64,000 bases of DNA from JAWLEP01 sp964553045 (GCA_964553045.1 CAZKJG010000011.1:1-64000); one strand, 5' to 3'; numbered from the stretch's first letter, positions 50,790 through 60,079 are shown. Program-made: numbers and translations. Notes: generated by a model not told the origin, from the letters alone.

Positions 50790-51463
50790 GCAGGACCTCC
50801 CGCACCGCATTGGCCCTCCTTGTAGCCGCGGCCGCGCTCGCTGCCGCCGTAATTTCGGGAAGGGAGGCCTCCAGGCAGGTCAGCGGCGGGTCACCGTCGC
50901 TTGACGTGCTCTCCTCGGGTCTGAACAGGATCGCCGAGTTCACGGGCGACGTCATATACCTCAGGATCGACGATTACCACCACATCTGGATGTACCAGGG
51001 CCACGAATGGACCGAAGCCACGGACTACCTGCCCATGGTCTGGCTGGTGAGCAGGCTGAAGCCGGAATACGCCCGCAACTACATAAACGGCGGCCATCAC
51101 CTGGCCGTGAACCTAGGCCGTGTCGGGGAGGGCGTGCGCTTCATGAGGAGGGGGCTTCGGAAGTGCCCGAACAGCCTGGATCTCGTATGGGAGTACGCAG
51201 TGGTCCTGTGGAGGACGGGATACGGAACGCTCTACGAGCGACAGAAGGCAGTATGGCGCTATCTCCGGATGGTCCGCAGGCTGCGGGGGGACTCGGATGA
51301 GCCCTGGAACGAGTACAACTCCCTGATGGTGCTGGCTGAGCTGTTCGAGGCCGACACTGGACGGGCCAACCACGTCAGAATCGCGGCAATATACAAAGAC
51401 CTTCACCGCAACCGAGCACGAACCTGGCGGTACCTGCGGAGATCCTCAGGCGCTAGCGGCTGA
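50777..51463 (+). CDS. Membrane-anchored TPR-like protein of the exporter cassette
   Basis: 228 residues. ATG 50777 lies inside the end of the lipoprotein gene. A signal-anchor helix (TALALLVAAAALAAAVIS) is followed by a helical domain with aromatic-rich pairs (YARNYINGGHHLAVNLGRV, VGEGVRFMRRGLRKCPNSLD) that look like divergent TPRs. No catalytic motif is recognised. It overlaps the convergent GNAT gene by 11 nt at the stop codons. As the fourth gene of the exporter run, a scaffold role in the periplasm is plausible. Confidence 0.65.
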   Translation: MATLGRTSRTALALLVAAAALAAAVISGREASRQVSGGSPSLDVLSSGLNRIAEFTGDVIYLRIDDYHHIWMYQGHEWTEATDYLPMVWLVSRLKPEYARNYINGGHHLAVNLGRVGEGVRFMRRGLRKCPNSLDLVWEYAVVLWRTGYGTLYERQKAVWRYLRMVRRLRGDSDEPWNEYNSLMVLAELFEADTGRANHVRIAAIYKDLHRNRARTWRYLRRSSGASG

Positions 51464-52265
51464 AGAGAAGCATGTTGGGGCCGCCGAGCTCATCCCAGCT
51501 CTCGTAACCCATTCCCAGCAGAGCGGTAAGCGTTTCCCCGGCGTACTCGGGCAGTACGATGCTGTGCTCATCCAGCCCCCTTTCGGCCACATGGGCGGAG
51601 ATCCCTTCCGCCAGCCCGGAAGCCTCGCTCAGACCGGAAGGAAGGGATATGTAGCAGTTGCCCGACCGCTGGGCCAGGAAGGTGGCCGAACCACACCGGA
51701 GGGCATCGACGCGTTTCAGAAGCCACGCCCTTCCATCGGGGGTGTTGCGCACGAAGGTCCAGCCGGCGGAGAGGTGATTCCCCATCGCAGCGAGCTCCTC
51801 CCCGACGTTCTCCGCCGGCCGCACGCGAGCTTCCGAACGGGCGATGCCCGGCCCGCTGAGAATGTAGTAGGCCTCGACCACCTCGAAGCCCAGGTCAGTG
51901 GCTATGGATATGCTCTCCGTATTGTGTACGTAGGTTGCGAACTCCATGGCCCTGGCCTCGCCGGCCTCGATGGCGGCCCCGCCCAGATCAACGGCAAACT
52001 CCACAAGGCGTCTTCCGTATCCCCGGGAGCGGAAATCGGGATGTACGCGCAGGCCCTCCAGCCAGACCACACCGGCGGGCATCCGGGTGACCTTGACCGC
52101 GCCGACTACCTGCTCTTCGGCAATTCCCACGAACAGCCCGCCCTCGGATATCCATCCGGCCGCAACCTCTTCCAGGTAGTCAGAGCCTTCCCAGGTGCTG
52201 CGCGATATCTCGGCCAGCCTGGGAAGATCCGCATGGTCCGCAGGCCTTACTTCGAGCTCGCTCAT
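51453..52265 (-). CDS. GNAT family N-acetyltransferase
   Basis: 270 residues. The first ~150 form a GNAT domain with beta-strand WLEGLRVHPDFRSRGYGRRL, whose R-x-x-G-x-G/A acetyl-CoA loop is intact. The remaining residues are a second, degenerate-looking alpha/beta region. The target is unknown. ATG 52265 overlaps the GGDEF stop (ATGA); a longer upstream frame would run into that gene. The two form a minus-strand pair driven by the promoter before the GGDEF gene. Confidence 0.85.
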   Translation of the reverse strand: MSELEVRPADHADLPRLAEISRSTWEGSDYLEEVAAGWISEGGLFVGIAEEQVVGAVKVTRMPAGVVWLEGLRVHPDFRSRGYGRRLVEFAVDLGGAAIEAGEARAMEFATYVHNTESISIATDLGFEVVEAYYILSGPGIARSEARVRPAENVGEELAAMGNHLSAGWTFVRNTPDGRAWLLKRVDALRCGSATFLAQRSGNCYISLPSGLSEASGLAEGISAHVAERGLDEHSIVLPEYAGETLTALLGMGYESWDELGGPNMLLFSR

Positions 52266-53596
52266 TGCCGTCCCCTCCCCGCTCTTTTCGCCCGCTTCTG
52301 GACGTACATACTGTTGTCCGCCTTGGTTAGGAGCCTGCCCAGATCCGCGTCGGGAGCCTCGGCGAATACGAATCCGGAGCTGAGCGACAGCGTGAAGCAC
52401 AGCCCGCCGCCTTCGTTGAGGCCGTTCACCGCCCTTCGAAGACGGTTGCACAGGGTCTTTCCGTCCTCGGGTCTGGCGTCTCCGAAGAGCACGGCGAACT
52501 CATCCCCGCCCAGGCGGGCGGCCACGTCCGATTCCCGGAAGCACTCGCGGAGCAGGTCGGCGGTCATCGTTATGGCCCGATCGCCCGAGCCGTGGCCGTG
52601 TGTGTCGTTGATGTCCTTTAGGCCGTCCAGATCAACGAACAGAACCCCCACCTTCGAAGACCCCCTCCTGGCCTCGCGAAGCACCTGCCCGCCGACGGCG
52701 AAGAAGCCGCGCCGGTTGTACAGGCCGGTCATGCTGTCACGGAGCGATGTCTCCCGCAGGCGCTCCTCCAGCTCCTTCCTGCGGCCGATATTCACGAATG
52801 AGAACACCTCAAAATGCGGTCTTCCGGCGCCGGAGCAGGCTCGAGCACCGGATGCCATGGCGGGGAAGCTCCCGCCGTCGGACCTTGTGCATCTCACCTC
52901 TCCGCGCCATTCGCCCAGCTCGATTACGGCCTGGGAGATAGCATTGAAGGCCTCGCCTTCCAGAAGCTCCCTGATATGAATGTTCTGCATGTCGCCTTCG
53001 GACATGCGCCATTCCCTCAGGGCTGAAGGGTTTGCATAGGAGACCCGCCAGTCCCCCTCGGTGATCAGCATGGGACTCAGCGATGCCTGCAGCGCACTGT
53101 TCCGCGCGGTCAGCTTCCGCTCCCTGATCCTTCGCTGGGAGCTGTCCCGAAGGGTCATCAGAAGGGCGCTGCCTCCACTGTCGGACACCAGGCTGAGCGT
53201 CATGTCCATGGGCAGCCGTTCTCCCCCGGACGTGAGCACCGGGGTATCGATGAAGACGCCGTCTGCCTGACCGTAGGCCAACTCGCCGCCAGCGTCGGGA
53301 GAGTCCTCCCTGGAGGGGAGTATCTCGTTGATCTTCCTTCCGGCGAGCTCTTCGGGCCGGTATCCGAGCTTGTTCAGGGCGGCGTCGCTGACCTTCTCGA
53401 TCGCCCCGTTGGAAGGATTGACAAGAAGCAGGACGTCAATGGAGTTCCTGAACACCAGCTCGAGCTTCGATACCCTCCGCAGAAGCGCTTCCCGGCTTGC
53501 GCGCGCCTCAGCCAGCTTGGCGAATGCATCCCTCACTCGCCCGACATGTGCCCGGCCCACTCCGCCGCCTTCCTGCACCAGGACCTCCGTCCGCAA
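52262..53596 (-). CDS. PAS-PAS-GGDEF diguanylate cyclase
   Basis: 444 residues. Two PAS-like modules (DVLLLVNPSNGAIEKV...LGYRPEELAG and PMLITEGDWRVSYANPSALR) precede a GGDEF domain. The catalytic motif ARLGGDEFAVLF is intact, with DLDGLKDINDTHGHGSGD upstream, so synthesis of c-di-GMP from GTP is expected. No RxxD inhibitory site was identified with confidence. No membrane segment is seen. The start is TTG 53596, about 16 nt after the predicted transcription start. It ties in with the MshEN-like domain protein elsewhere in the window, a possible c-di-GMP receiver. Confidence 0.9.
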   Translation of the reverse strand: MRTEVLVQEGGGVGRAHVGRVRDAFAKLAEARASREALLRRVSKLELVFRNSIDVLLLVNPSNGAIEKVSDAALNKLGYRPEELAGRKINEILPSREDSPDAGGELAYGQADGVFIDTPVLTSGGERLPMDMTLSLVSDSGGSALLMTLRDSSQRRIRERKLTARNSALQASLSPMLITEGDWRVSYANPSALREWRMSEGDMQNIHIRELLEGEAFNAISQAVIELGEWRGEVRCTRSDGGSFPAMASGARACSGAGRPHFEVFSFVNIGRRKELEERLRETSLRDSMTGLYNRRGFFAVGGQVLREARRGSSKVGVLFVDLDGLKDINDTHGHGSGDRAITMTADLLRECFRESDVAARLGGDEFAVLFGDARPEDGKTLCNRLRRAVNGLNEGGGLCFTLSLSSGFVFAEAPDADLGRLLTKADNSMYVQKRAKRAGRGRQ

Positions 53597-53618
53597 ATGC
53601 CTCTCGTTGCCATCGGCC

Positions 53619-53648
53619 TATATCTCTACCATCTTTGTACCGGGTCAA
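53619..53648 (-). promoter_or_regulatory. Promoter of the GGDEF-GNAT pair
   Basis: On the minus strand TTGACC (53643-53648), an 18-nt spacer and GATATA (53619-53624) lie just upstream of TTG 53596. The leader would be about 16 nt. Confidence 0.5.
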
Positions 53649-53701
53649 GTCCCGTCCGCAGCCGGGCCGGCGGCGCCGGGCGAACAGGATGAAAGGCGGA
53701 T

Positions 53702-54220
53702 ATGGAACGAAGGAAGAGGGTGTTCGACTTTCTCGACCGCAAGAGCGAGGCGTACATACTCAAGGTCTGCAAGCCGGTGGACACAAGGGCGGGCAGCCTT
53801 CTGGTAAGGGCCGGCGACAGGTCATCCGACCTGTACATAATCACCGGCGGGGAGTACATGGTCTTCGACGACAGCCAGGGCGAGGACTTCGTGCTGGCCA
53901 TTCTCAAGAGGGGGGATATCTTCGGGGAGATGTCCTTCCTGGACGGTGAACCCAGATCGGCCTCCGTAAAGGCGGTCACCGCCTCCCAGGCCCTGCGAAT
54001 GGACCGCGACAGCCTTCGAAGGCTCCGCGAGGAGGCCCCGGAGGCCGCCTGGAAGCTGGTCATGGGGCTGGCGAGTGTTGTCACCACCAGGCTCCGCAGG
54101 GCCGACGACGCCCTGTCAATGACCACCAGCGAAAACCAGGAAGAGGTGGACCGGGAGGAGCTGGAGCGACTGATAGCCGAGATGCATCTGGCGGTACACC
54201 TGGAACTTGACCGGGACTAG
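53702..54220 (+). CDS. Cyclic nucleotide-binding domain protein
   Basis: 172 residues. A CAP_ED beta-roll spans about residues 25-125 with IITGGEYMVF, FGEMSFLDGEPRSASV (the phosphate-binding cassette with RSA) and a C-terminal helix. No helix-turn-helix DNA-binding domain follows; instead there is an acidic helical tail. It is therefore a sensor or adaptor rather than a Crp-type activator. AAGG precedes the ATG. It diverges from the GGDEF gene, giving two second-messenger genes back to back. Confidence 0.88.
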   Translation: MERRKRVFDFLDRKSEAYILKVCKPVDTRAGSLLVRAGDRSSDLYIITGGEYMVFDDSQGEDFVLAILKRGDIFGEMSFLDGEPRSASVKAVTASQALRMDRDSLRRLREEAPEAAWKLVMGLASVVTTRLRRADDALSMTTSENQEEVDREELERLIAEMHLAVHLELDRD

Positions 54221-54235
54221 TCCTTCCCGGCGAAA

Positions 54236-54769
54236 TCACTTCCTCCACCGGCCGTCCGCCGGCCATCCGCGCCCACCTGCGGGGCCCAGGTCCGGAAGGC
54301 GTCGGATTATGTCCCTGGCCGTCCGAAGCTGCTCTTCGCTGAGCATCTCGTGGATCTCTCCCATAGCATCGGTGACCAGTCCCAGGGCGCCCTGCTGGAA
54401 CCACTGCCGGTCCCATATGGCCATCTCCACCGAAGACGTCATGTACATGTCGTCCACAAAAGCCTCGAATACGGCCCTTCGCGTCCCGCCCAGGTCGTAG
54501 TCCTCCCTCAGCTCGTCGAGGCCGTCCTGCACCCGCTCGCTGATGCTGTTCAGACTGCGGTGCTGCGAGGACGTCAGATCCAGTCTGTCGAGAAGCATGT
54601 GGAATCCGCGGAGCTCGGGCATGACGGACTCCCAGTCCCTGATGCGCTCCATCCACTCATGCTGGTAGGGGGGCATATCGGGCCGCCCTCCCCCATCCCC
54701 GTAGAAATGGCCTCCAGCCGTGGCAGCCGCCGTGAAGGCCAACAGCGCGATACAGCAAATCCGCGACAT
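54236..54769 (-). CDS. Spy/CpxP-like periplasmic protein
   Basis: 177 residues. ATG 54769, after AAAGGGG, begins a signal peptide (SRICCIALLAFTAAATAGG). The mature part is almost all helix and carries two LTxxQ-like motifs (LDLTSSQHRSL and LSEEQLRTARDI), the hallmark of the Spy/CpxP/CnrX periplasmic chaperone and metal-sensor group. Trp- and Met-rich segments lie between them. A role in envelope stress or metal response is likely; which one cannot be told from the sequence. It converges on the cyclic nucleotide-binding gene with a 15-nt gap. Confidence 0.7.
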   Translation of the reverse strand: MSRICCIALLAFTAAATAGGHFYGDGGGRPDMPPYQHEWMERIRDWESVMPELRGFHMLLDRLDLTSSQHRSLNSISERVQDGLDELREDYDLGGTRRAVFEAFVDDMYMTSSVEMAIWDRQWFQQGALGLVTDAMGEIHEMLSEEQLRTARDIIRRLPDLGPAGGRGWPADGRWRK

Positions 54770-55038
54770 GGGCAACCCCTTTCCCGAAGCTGCGTCGTGT
54801 TTCGGGCGGACACACCCGCCCCTAACGTGCGGTTGGAAATACCTGCCCGTGCGGCGATGGTTCCAGCCCGGTCGTGACGGGCGCTGCATCCAGCGAATGC
54901 GGTATTGCCACAGGCATCTCTTCCGCATGCGTTGCGAGGCATTCAGACAGGAGCAGGCGTCTGTCTGCGTAAATCAATTCGAGCCATGATCCGAGTCTCG
55001 ACCGTAGGCGCCGGTCCACGAGGGGCGCACGTTTCCGC
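54770..55038. other. Intergenic stretch without a gene
   Basis: 269 nt between the start of the Spy-like gene and the end of tex. A GGGCGG-ACACAC-CCGCCC hairpin lies near 54800-54817. No convincing promoter, RNA gene or short coding frame with a ribosome-binding site was seen. Confidence 0.5.
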
Positions 55039-57168
55039 TCACTCCCCCTGTGAACCATCCAGCTTCAACGAGATCCTTCCCCTCTCCAGGTCCACAGAGA
55101 GGACGGTAACCCGCACGCGATCGCCCGCAGCTGCGTATTCGGAAGGGTCCCTGACGTACTCGTCCGCCATCTTGCTTATGTGCACCAGGCCGTCGTTCTT
55201 CACGCCCACGTTCACGAAGGCGCCGAAGGCCGTTACGTTTGTGACTACGCCGGGAAGCGACATTCCCTCCCGGAGGTCCTCTATGGAGTGGACGTCGGCG
55301 AAGCGGAACGGCCGGAATCTCTTTCGGGGGTCCCGGCCGGGCTTCTCCAGCTCGGACATTATGTCCCGCAGGGTGGGGAGACCCGTCTTGCCGTCCGTAT
55401 AGTTTTCCAGCCGCAGGCGTTTCCTCAGCTCGGGCCGGTCCATGAGATCCCCCACCGCGCAGCCCAGACTCCCGGCCATCCTTCGGACGACGCCGTAGCT
55501 CTCCGGATGGACGGCACTGGCGTCCAGAGGCTCAGGGCCGCTTCGAATCCGAAGGAACCCGGCGCACTGCTGAAAAGCCTTGGGCCCCATTCCCCTGACA
55601 TCCATGAGGTCGTTTCTGGTCTCGAATGCGCCTTCACGGGCCTGGTGCTCTACGATACGGCGGGCCAGAGACGGCCCCAGGCCGGAGACGTACGAGAGCA
55701 GATGGGGGCTGGCCGTGTTCACCGTGACGCCCACACTGTTCACGCAGCTCTGAATAACATCGTCCAGGCGGCGCTTGAGCAGCTTCTGATCCACGTCGTG
55801 CTGGTACTGCCCGACACCGATCGCTCTCGGCTCAAGCTTGACCAGCTCCGCCAGGGGATCCTGCAGCCTGCGGCCGATGGAGACCGCCCCCCTGACAGTT
55901 ACGTCCTGGTCGGGAAGCTCCGCCCTGGCCACCTCGGAGGCGGAGTACACGGAAGCCCCGCTCTCGCTTACCGTGGCGAGGGAGGCTCCCCTTAGGTCGA
56001 TGGAGGCCAGGAATGACTCGGTCTGCCTTCCGGCCGTCCCATCCCCCACCGCGATCACCTGCGGGCAATGGGCGTCCAACAGGCGCCCCAGTGTCCTCTC
56101 GGCCGACCTGCGTCCCCCCGGGCCCTTGAAAGGGTATATGGCAGCCGCCTCCAGAAGGTTGCCCCCTCCATCCAGACATACCACCTTGCAGCCTGTCCTG
56201 TACCCCGGATCGATGGCCATCACCGGCCGGCGCCCCAGGGGAGGAGCAAGCAGAAGGCTTCTAAGGTTGGAAGCGAACACGTCAACCGCTTTGGCGTCCG
56301 CCCTCCGCTTGGTGACCGACCTGACCTCGGTCTCCATTGACGGGGCAAGCAGTCGCGACCAGCCGTCTGTCAGCGCCGACTCGACCTGCTCGGCGTCGGC
56401 GCCCTCCCCTTTCAGAAACTCCCGTCTCAGTATCGACAGCGCCCCCAGCTCCGGCACCTCCAGGGACAGGTTGAGCACCTGCTCCCTCTCGCCCCTTCTC
56501 ATGGCGAGCACCCGGTGCGAGGGCGCCTTCGCCACCGGCTCGCTGTAGTCGAAGTAGTCGCGGAAGCGCGCTCCCTCCCCCTCCTTTCCCGGGATGACCC
56601 GGCAGCGGAAGATGCCCCGCTCCATGCACAGGCGCCTCATCCTGCTGCGAACGGCCGGACTGTCCGAGGCCATCTCGGCTATTATGTCACGCGCGCCCTG
56701 CAGCGCCTCCCGCGTGTCCGCCACTCCCTTCTTCGGATTTACGTAGGAGGCCGCCGAAGAGACGCCGCGGTGTCCCTCCTGGCGCAGCAGGGCCTCGGCC
56801 AGAGGCTCCAGGCCCCTTTCCCTGGCCATGGCGGCCCGGGTCCTCCTCCGGGGACGGTATGGTCGGTAGACGTCCTCCAGGCGGGCCATGCTGTCCGCCT
56901 GCGCCACCTCCCGCTCCAAATCGCGGGAGAGGAGGTCGCGCTCACGGAGTGACTCCAGTATGGAGTCCCTTCGGGAGTCCAGCTGCCGCATTCTGCCGAC
57001 CATGTCGCGAACGGCCGCTATCGCCACCTCGTCCAGTCCACCCGTACGCTCCTTGCGGTACCTGGCGATGAAGGGGACAGTTGCGCCGTTTTCCAGGAGC
57101 CGGAGAGCGGCCCTGACCTGACCTGGTCTGCGTTCTATCCGCCGGGCTATGGCCACCGGGTAATCCAT
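55039..57168 (-). CDS. tex: Tex-family RNA-binding protein
   Basis: 709 residues. Visible parts are the Tex N-terminal helical domain (VRAALRLLENGATVPFIARYRKERTGGLDE), a YqgF/RNase H-like fold (VMAIDPGYRTGCKVVCLD), helix-hairpin-helix segments (SPHLLSYVSGLGPSLARRIV) and a C-terminal S1 domain (VVTNVTAFGAFVNVGVKNDG). The family is conserved in bacteria and affects transcription and toxin gene expression; its core role is not fixed. The start is the internal ATG 57168, which gives the normal N-terminus; a frame running 55 codons further upstream is not conserved-looking. It diverges from fusA. Confidence 0.93.
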   Translation of the reverse strand: MDYPVAIARRIERRPGQVRAALRLLENGATVPFIARYRKERTGGLDEVAIAAVRDMVGRMRQLDSRRDSILESLRERDLLSRDLEREVAQADSMARLEDVYRPYRPRRRTRAAMARERGLEPLAEALLRQEGHRGVSSAASYVNPKKGVADTREALQGARDIIAEMASDSPAVRSRMRRLCMERGIFRCRVIPGKEGEGARFRDYFDYSEPVAKAPSHRVLAMRRGEREQVLNLSLEVPELGALSILRREFLKGEGADAEQVESALTDGWSRLLAPSMETEVRSVTKRRADAKAVDVFASNLRSLLLAPPLGRRPVMAIDPGYRTGCKVVCLDGGGNLLEAAAIYPFKGPGGRRSAERTLGRLLDAHCPQVIAVGDGTAGRQTESFLASIDLRGASLATVSESGASVYSASEVARAELPDQDVTVRGAVSIGRRLQDPLAELVKLEPRAIGVGQYQHDVDQKLLKRRLDDVIQSCVNSVGVTVNTASPHLLSYVSGLGPSLARRIVEHQAREGAFETRNDLMDVRGMGPKAFQQCAGFLRIRSGPEPLDASAVHPESYGVVRRMAGSLGCAVGDLMDRPELRKRLRLENYTDGKTGLPTLRDIMSELEKPGRDPRKRFRPFRFADVHSIEDLREGMSLPGVVTNVTAFGAFVNVGVKNDGLVHISKMADEYVRDPSEYAAAGDRVRVTVLSVDLERGRISLKLDGSQGE

Positions 57169-57268
57169 ACGCCTTGCGCTCCATTCCTCGGGGAAGACGG
57201 GTGCCGGAATCGAAGAGCGAAGATAAGACCCGTGGGCAGGAGCATCCAGCCCGTCGCCGGCCCTTCGC

Positions 57269-57297
57269 TTGAGACACGGGGGAGTTTGTACTAGAAT
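57269..57297 (+). promoter_or_regulatory. Sigma70-type promoter of fusA
   Basis: TTGAGA (57269-57274), a 17-nt spacer and TAGAAT (57292-57297). The leader to ATG 57405 is about 100 nt and holds a pyrimidine/purine-rich CCCCCCAGCGGGGG hairpin shortly before the ribosome-binding site. Confidence 0.65.
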
Positions 57298-57404
57298 ACC
57301 TCTGCCGGCCAAAGACATACGAAAGGCATACAACAGCCGCTTCGGCCAAACCGGGGCGGTGTTTTACCATCGCCCCCCAGCGGGGGCAGCGGGAGGCAAA
57401 TGTC

Positions 57405-59483
57405 ATGCAGCGGGAGTTTCCGCTTGAGAAGGTACGCAACATAGGCTTCATGGCCCATATCGACGCGGGCAAGACCACAACCACAGAGAGAATCCTCTAC
57501 TACACGGGCAAGTCACACCGCATGGGCGAGGTCCACGACGGCCAGGCCATCATGGACTGGATGGACCAGGAGCAGGAGCGGGGCATAACCATCACCAGCG
57601 CCGCCACGACAACCACCTGGAAAGGCCACCAGATCAACATAATAGACACTCCGGGCCACGTTGACTTCACGGTGGAGGTGGAGCGGAGCCTGCGGGTCCT
57701 CGACGGCGTGATCGCCCTGTTCTGCGCCGTGGGTGGAGTGGAGCCCCAGTCGGAGACCGTATGGAGGCAGGCGGAGAAGTACTCGGTTCCCAGGATCGCC
57801 TTCGTCAACAAGATGGACCGCATGGGGGCGGACTTCTACGGAGTGGTGCGGTCCATGCAGAAAACCCTCGGCAGCAACGCGGTTCCGGTTACCATTCCCA
57901 TAGGCAAGGAGGACTCCTTCCGGGGCATCGTGGACCTGGTGGACAACGTGGCCGTCTACTATGAGGACAACGACCGGGGCATGACCTGGCGGGAGGAGCC
58001 GATCCCCGAGGAGATGACCGAAGAGGTGGGCAAGTGGCGAGAGAAGCTCTTCGAGAGGGTCAGCGAGGTGGACGAGCGCCTGTTCGCCAAGTACTGCGAG
58101 GGCGAGGATATCTCCAACCATGAGCTGAGCTCCGCCATCCGCAAGGCCTGTCACCGTCACCTGCTGCTTCCGGTGATGTGCGGAAGCGCCTACAAGAATC
58201 GAGGCGTACAGAGGCTGCTCGACGCAGTGGTGGCATACCTGCCCAGCCCCCAGGACCTTCCACCCATCAGCGGAAGGTGCCTCGAGGGGGGGCGTGAGGA
58301 GAGGGTGCCCAAGGACGAGGGCAGGCTGTCGGCCCTGGCCTTCAAGGTGGTATCTGACCGCCATATTGGGAAGCTGATCTACGTCCGGGTCTACTCGGGA
58401 CGCCTGCAGGCCGGCAGCTACGTCTACAACTCCACACAGCAGAAGGTTCAGCGTGTGGGCCGGATACTTCGAATGCACGCCGAGAAGCAGGAGCCGGTGG
58501 ATACACTCTTCACCGGCGAGATCGGAGCGGTAGTGGGCCTGAGCGACACGGCCACCGGCGATACCATCTGTTCTCGAGAGGACCCTATTGTTCTGGAAGC
58601 CATAGAGTTTCCCTCCCCCGTGCTCAGCGTTGCGGTGAAGACCCCCAACAGATCCGAGCGCGAGAAGCTGGGGATGGCCCTGAACCGGCTGGCCGAGGAG
58701 GACCCTACCTTCACGGTGGGCACCGACCCCGAGACCTCCGAGACCATCATCTCGGGCATGGGTGAGCTGCACCTGGAGATCATACTCGAGAGGCTCAGGC
58801 GCGAGTTCGGCGTCGAGGCGGAGACATCGACCCCCCAGGTGGCCTACCGGGAAACTGTGACCACCGGGGTCAGGGTGAACGAGAAGCTGGTGAAGCAGAG
58901 CGGAGGCAGGGGGCAGTACGCGCACGTGGTCTTCGAGCTGGAGCCCCTTCCACCAGGTGGAGGCTTCGAGTTCGAGAACCTGGTGACCGGAGGCAACATA
59001 CCCAGGGACTACATTCCCGCAGTAGAGCGCGGCTTCATCGATGCGATGGAGAAGGGGGTCTACGCCGACTGTCCGGTGGTGGACGTCAGGATCAGGCTGC
59101 TCGACGGCTCCAGCCACCAGGTGGACTCTTCGGAGATGGCGTTCCGTACGTGCGCCCGGCAGGCCTTCAGAAAGGCGTTCATGAAGGCCGGGCCGCAGCT
59201 TCTGGAACCGGTGATGAGCGTAAACGTGGTGACTCCGCAGGAGTACGCGGGCAACATCACCGGCAGCATCTACGAAAAGCGGGGGTCCGTGACCGGCATG
59301 GACGGCCAGGGCAACGCCAAGGTGATAAAGGCCGTGGTGCCGCTGGCCAGCATGTTCGGCTACACTTCCCAGCTTCGCAACATGACCCAGGGGCGGGCGG
59401 GCTTTACCATGCACTTCGAGCACTACGAGGCGGTTCCCTGGTCTGTGGCCGAGGAGATACTCAGGGAGAACACGGAGGACTAG
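57405..59483 (+). CDS. fusA: Translation elongation factor G
   Basis: A 692-residue ribosomal translocase GTPase. The G1 motif AHIDAGKTTTTE begins at residue 17, followed by the switch I RGITITSA, G3 DTPGHVDF and G4 NKMDRMGA motifs, then domains II-V ending in a MTQGRAGFTMHF stretch. GGGAGG lies 8 nt before the ATG. It is not in an rpsL-rpsG-fusA-tuf operon here but stands alone with its own promoter, so it may be one of two EF-G copies; the canonical copy is not in the window. Its stop codon overlaps the convergent rdgB stop. Confidence 0.96.
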   Translation: MQREFPLEKVRNIGFMAHIDAGKTTTTERILYYTGKSHRMGEVHDGQAIMDWMDQEQERGITITSAATTTTWKGHQINIIDTPGHVDFTVEVERSLRVLDGVIALFCAVGGVEPQSETVWRQAEKYSVPRIAFVNKMDRMGADFYGVVRSMQKTLGSNAVPVTIPIGKEDSFRGIVDLVDNVAVYYEDNDRGMTWREEPIPEEMTEEVGKWREKLFERVSEVDERLFAKYCEGEDISNHELSSAIRKACHRHLLLPVMCGSAYKNRGVQRLLDAVVAYLPSPQDLPPISGRCLEGGREERVPKDEGRLSALAFKVVSDRHIGKLIYVRVYSGRLQAGSYVYNSTQQKVQRVGRILRMHAEKQEPVDTLFTGEIGAVVGLSDTATGDTICSREDPIVLEAIEFPSPVLSVAVKTPNRSEREKLGMALNRLAEEDPTFTVGTDPETSETIISGMGELHLEIILERLRREFGVEAETSTPQVAYRETVTTGVRVNEKLVKQSGGRGQYAHVVFELEPLPPGGGFEFENLVTGGNIPRDYIPAVERGFIDAMEKGVYADCPVVDVRIRLLDGSSHQVDSSEMAFRTCARQAFRKAFMKAGPQLLEPVMSVNVVTPQEYAGNITGSIYEKRGSVTGMDGQGNAKVIKAVVPLASMFGYTSQLRNMTQGRAGFTMHFEHYEAVPWSVAEEILRENTED

Positions 59484-60079
59484 AGAACCAGAGCGACCAG
59501 CTCCCGCTTCAGCGCCTGCAGCGCTCTCCGTCTGTGGCTCACACGGTTCTTTTCCTCCTGCGAGCACTCGGCGAAGGTCAGACCCAGCTCGTCCGAACCG
59601 AAGACCGGGTCGTAGCCGAAACCGCCGCCTCCCTTCGGCTGCTCGGTTATTCGGCCGCTTGCGCTGCCATGAACACAGACTTCGCTTCCATTCGGCAGTA
59701 CAAGGGCGGCGGCGGTGACGAAAACGGCCCCTCTGCGGTCGCCGGTCTCACCCATGAGGACGCGCAGGAGCTTTCGAACGTTATCGTCGTAGCTGCAGGC
59801 TTCGCCCGCGTAGCGGGCGCTGTAGACGCCGGGAGCGCCTCCCAGGGCCTCCACGTGCAGGCCGGTGTCATCGGCGGCGGCGGGCAGTCCGGAGGCGGCT
59901 GCGGCGGCGCGGGCCTTGAGGAGGGCGTTCTCTTCCAGAGTGCAGCCGGTCTCCTCCACTGCCCAGCCGGGACTGAGTGAACCGATCGGCATGACATCCA
60001 GGCCCGTTCCCGCCAGCATATCCGATATCTCGCGCAGCTTGTCGGGATTGGCCGTGGCTATGACCAGCCTGCCGCTCAC
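59480..60079 (-). CDS. rdgB: XTP/dITP diphosphatase (RdgB/HAM1 family)
   Basis: Hydrolyses non-canonical purine triphosphates to monophosphates. The 199-residue protein has the start IATANPDKLREI, the active-site DDTGLHVEAL and GVYSARYAG, and the substrate motif GFGYDPVF followed by SHRRRALQAL. GTG 60079 shares GTGA with rph. The rph-rdgB pair is widely conserved. The stop overlaps that of fusA on the opposite strand by 4 nt (CTAG). Confidence 0.94.
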   Translation of the reverse strand: MSGRLVIATANPDKLREISDMLAGTGLDVMPIGSLSPGWAVEETGCTLEENALLKARAAAAASGLPAAADDTGLHVEALGGAPGVYSARYAGEACSYDDNVRKLLRVLMGETGDRRGAVFVTAAALVLPNGSEVCVHGSASGRITEQPKGGGGFGYDPVFGSDELGLTFAECSQEEKNRVSHRRRALQALKRELVALVL

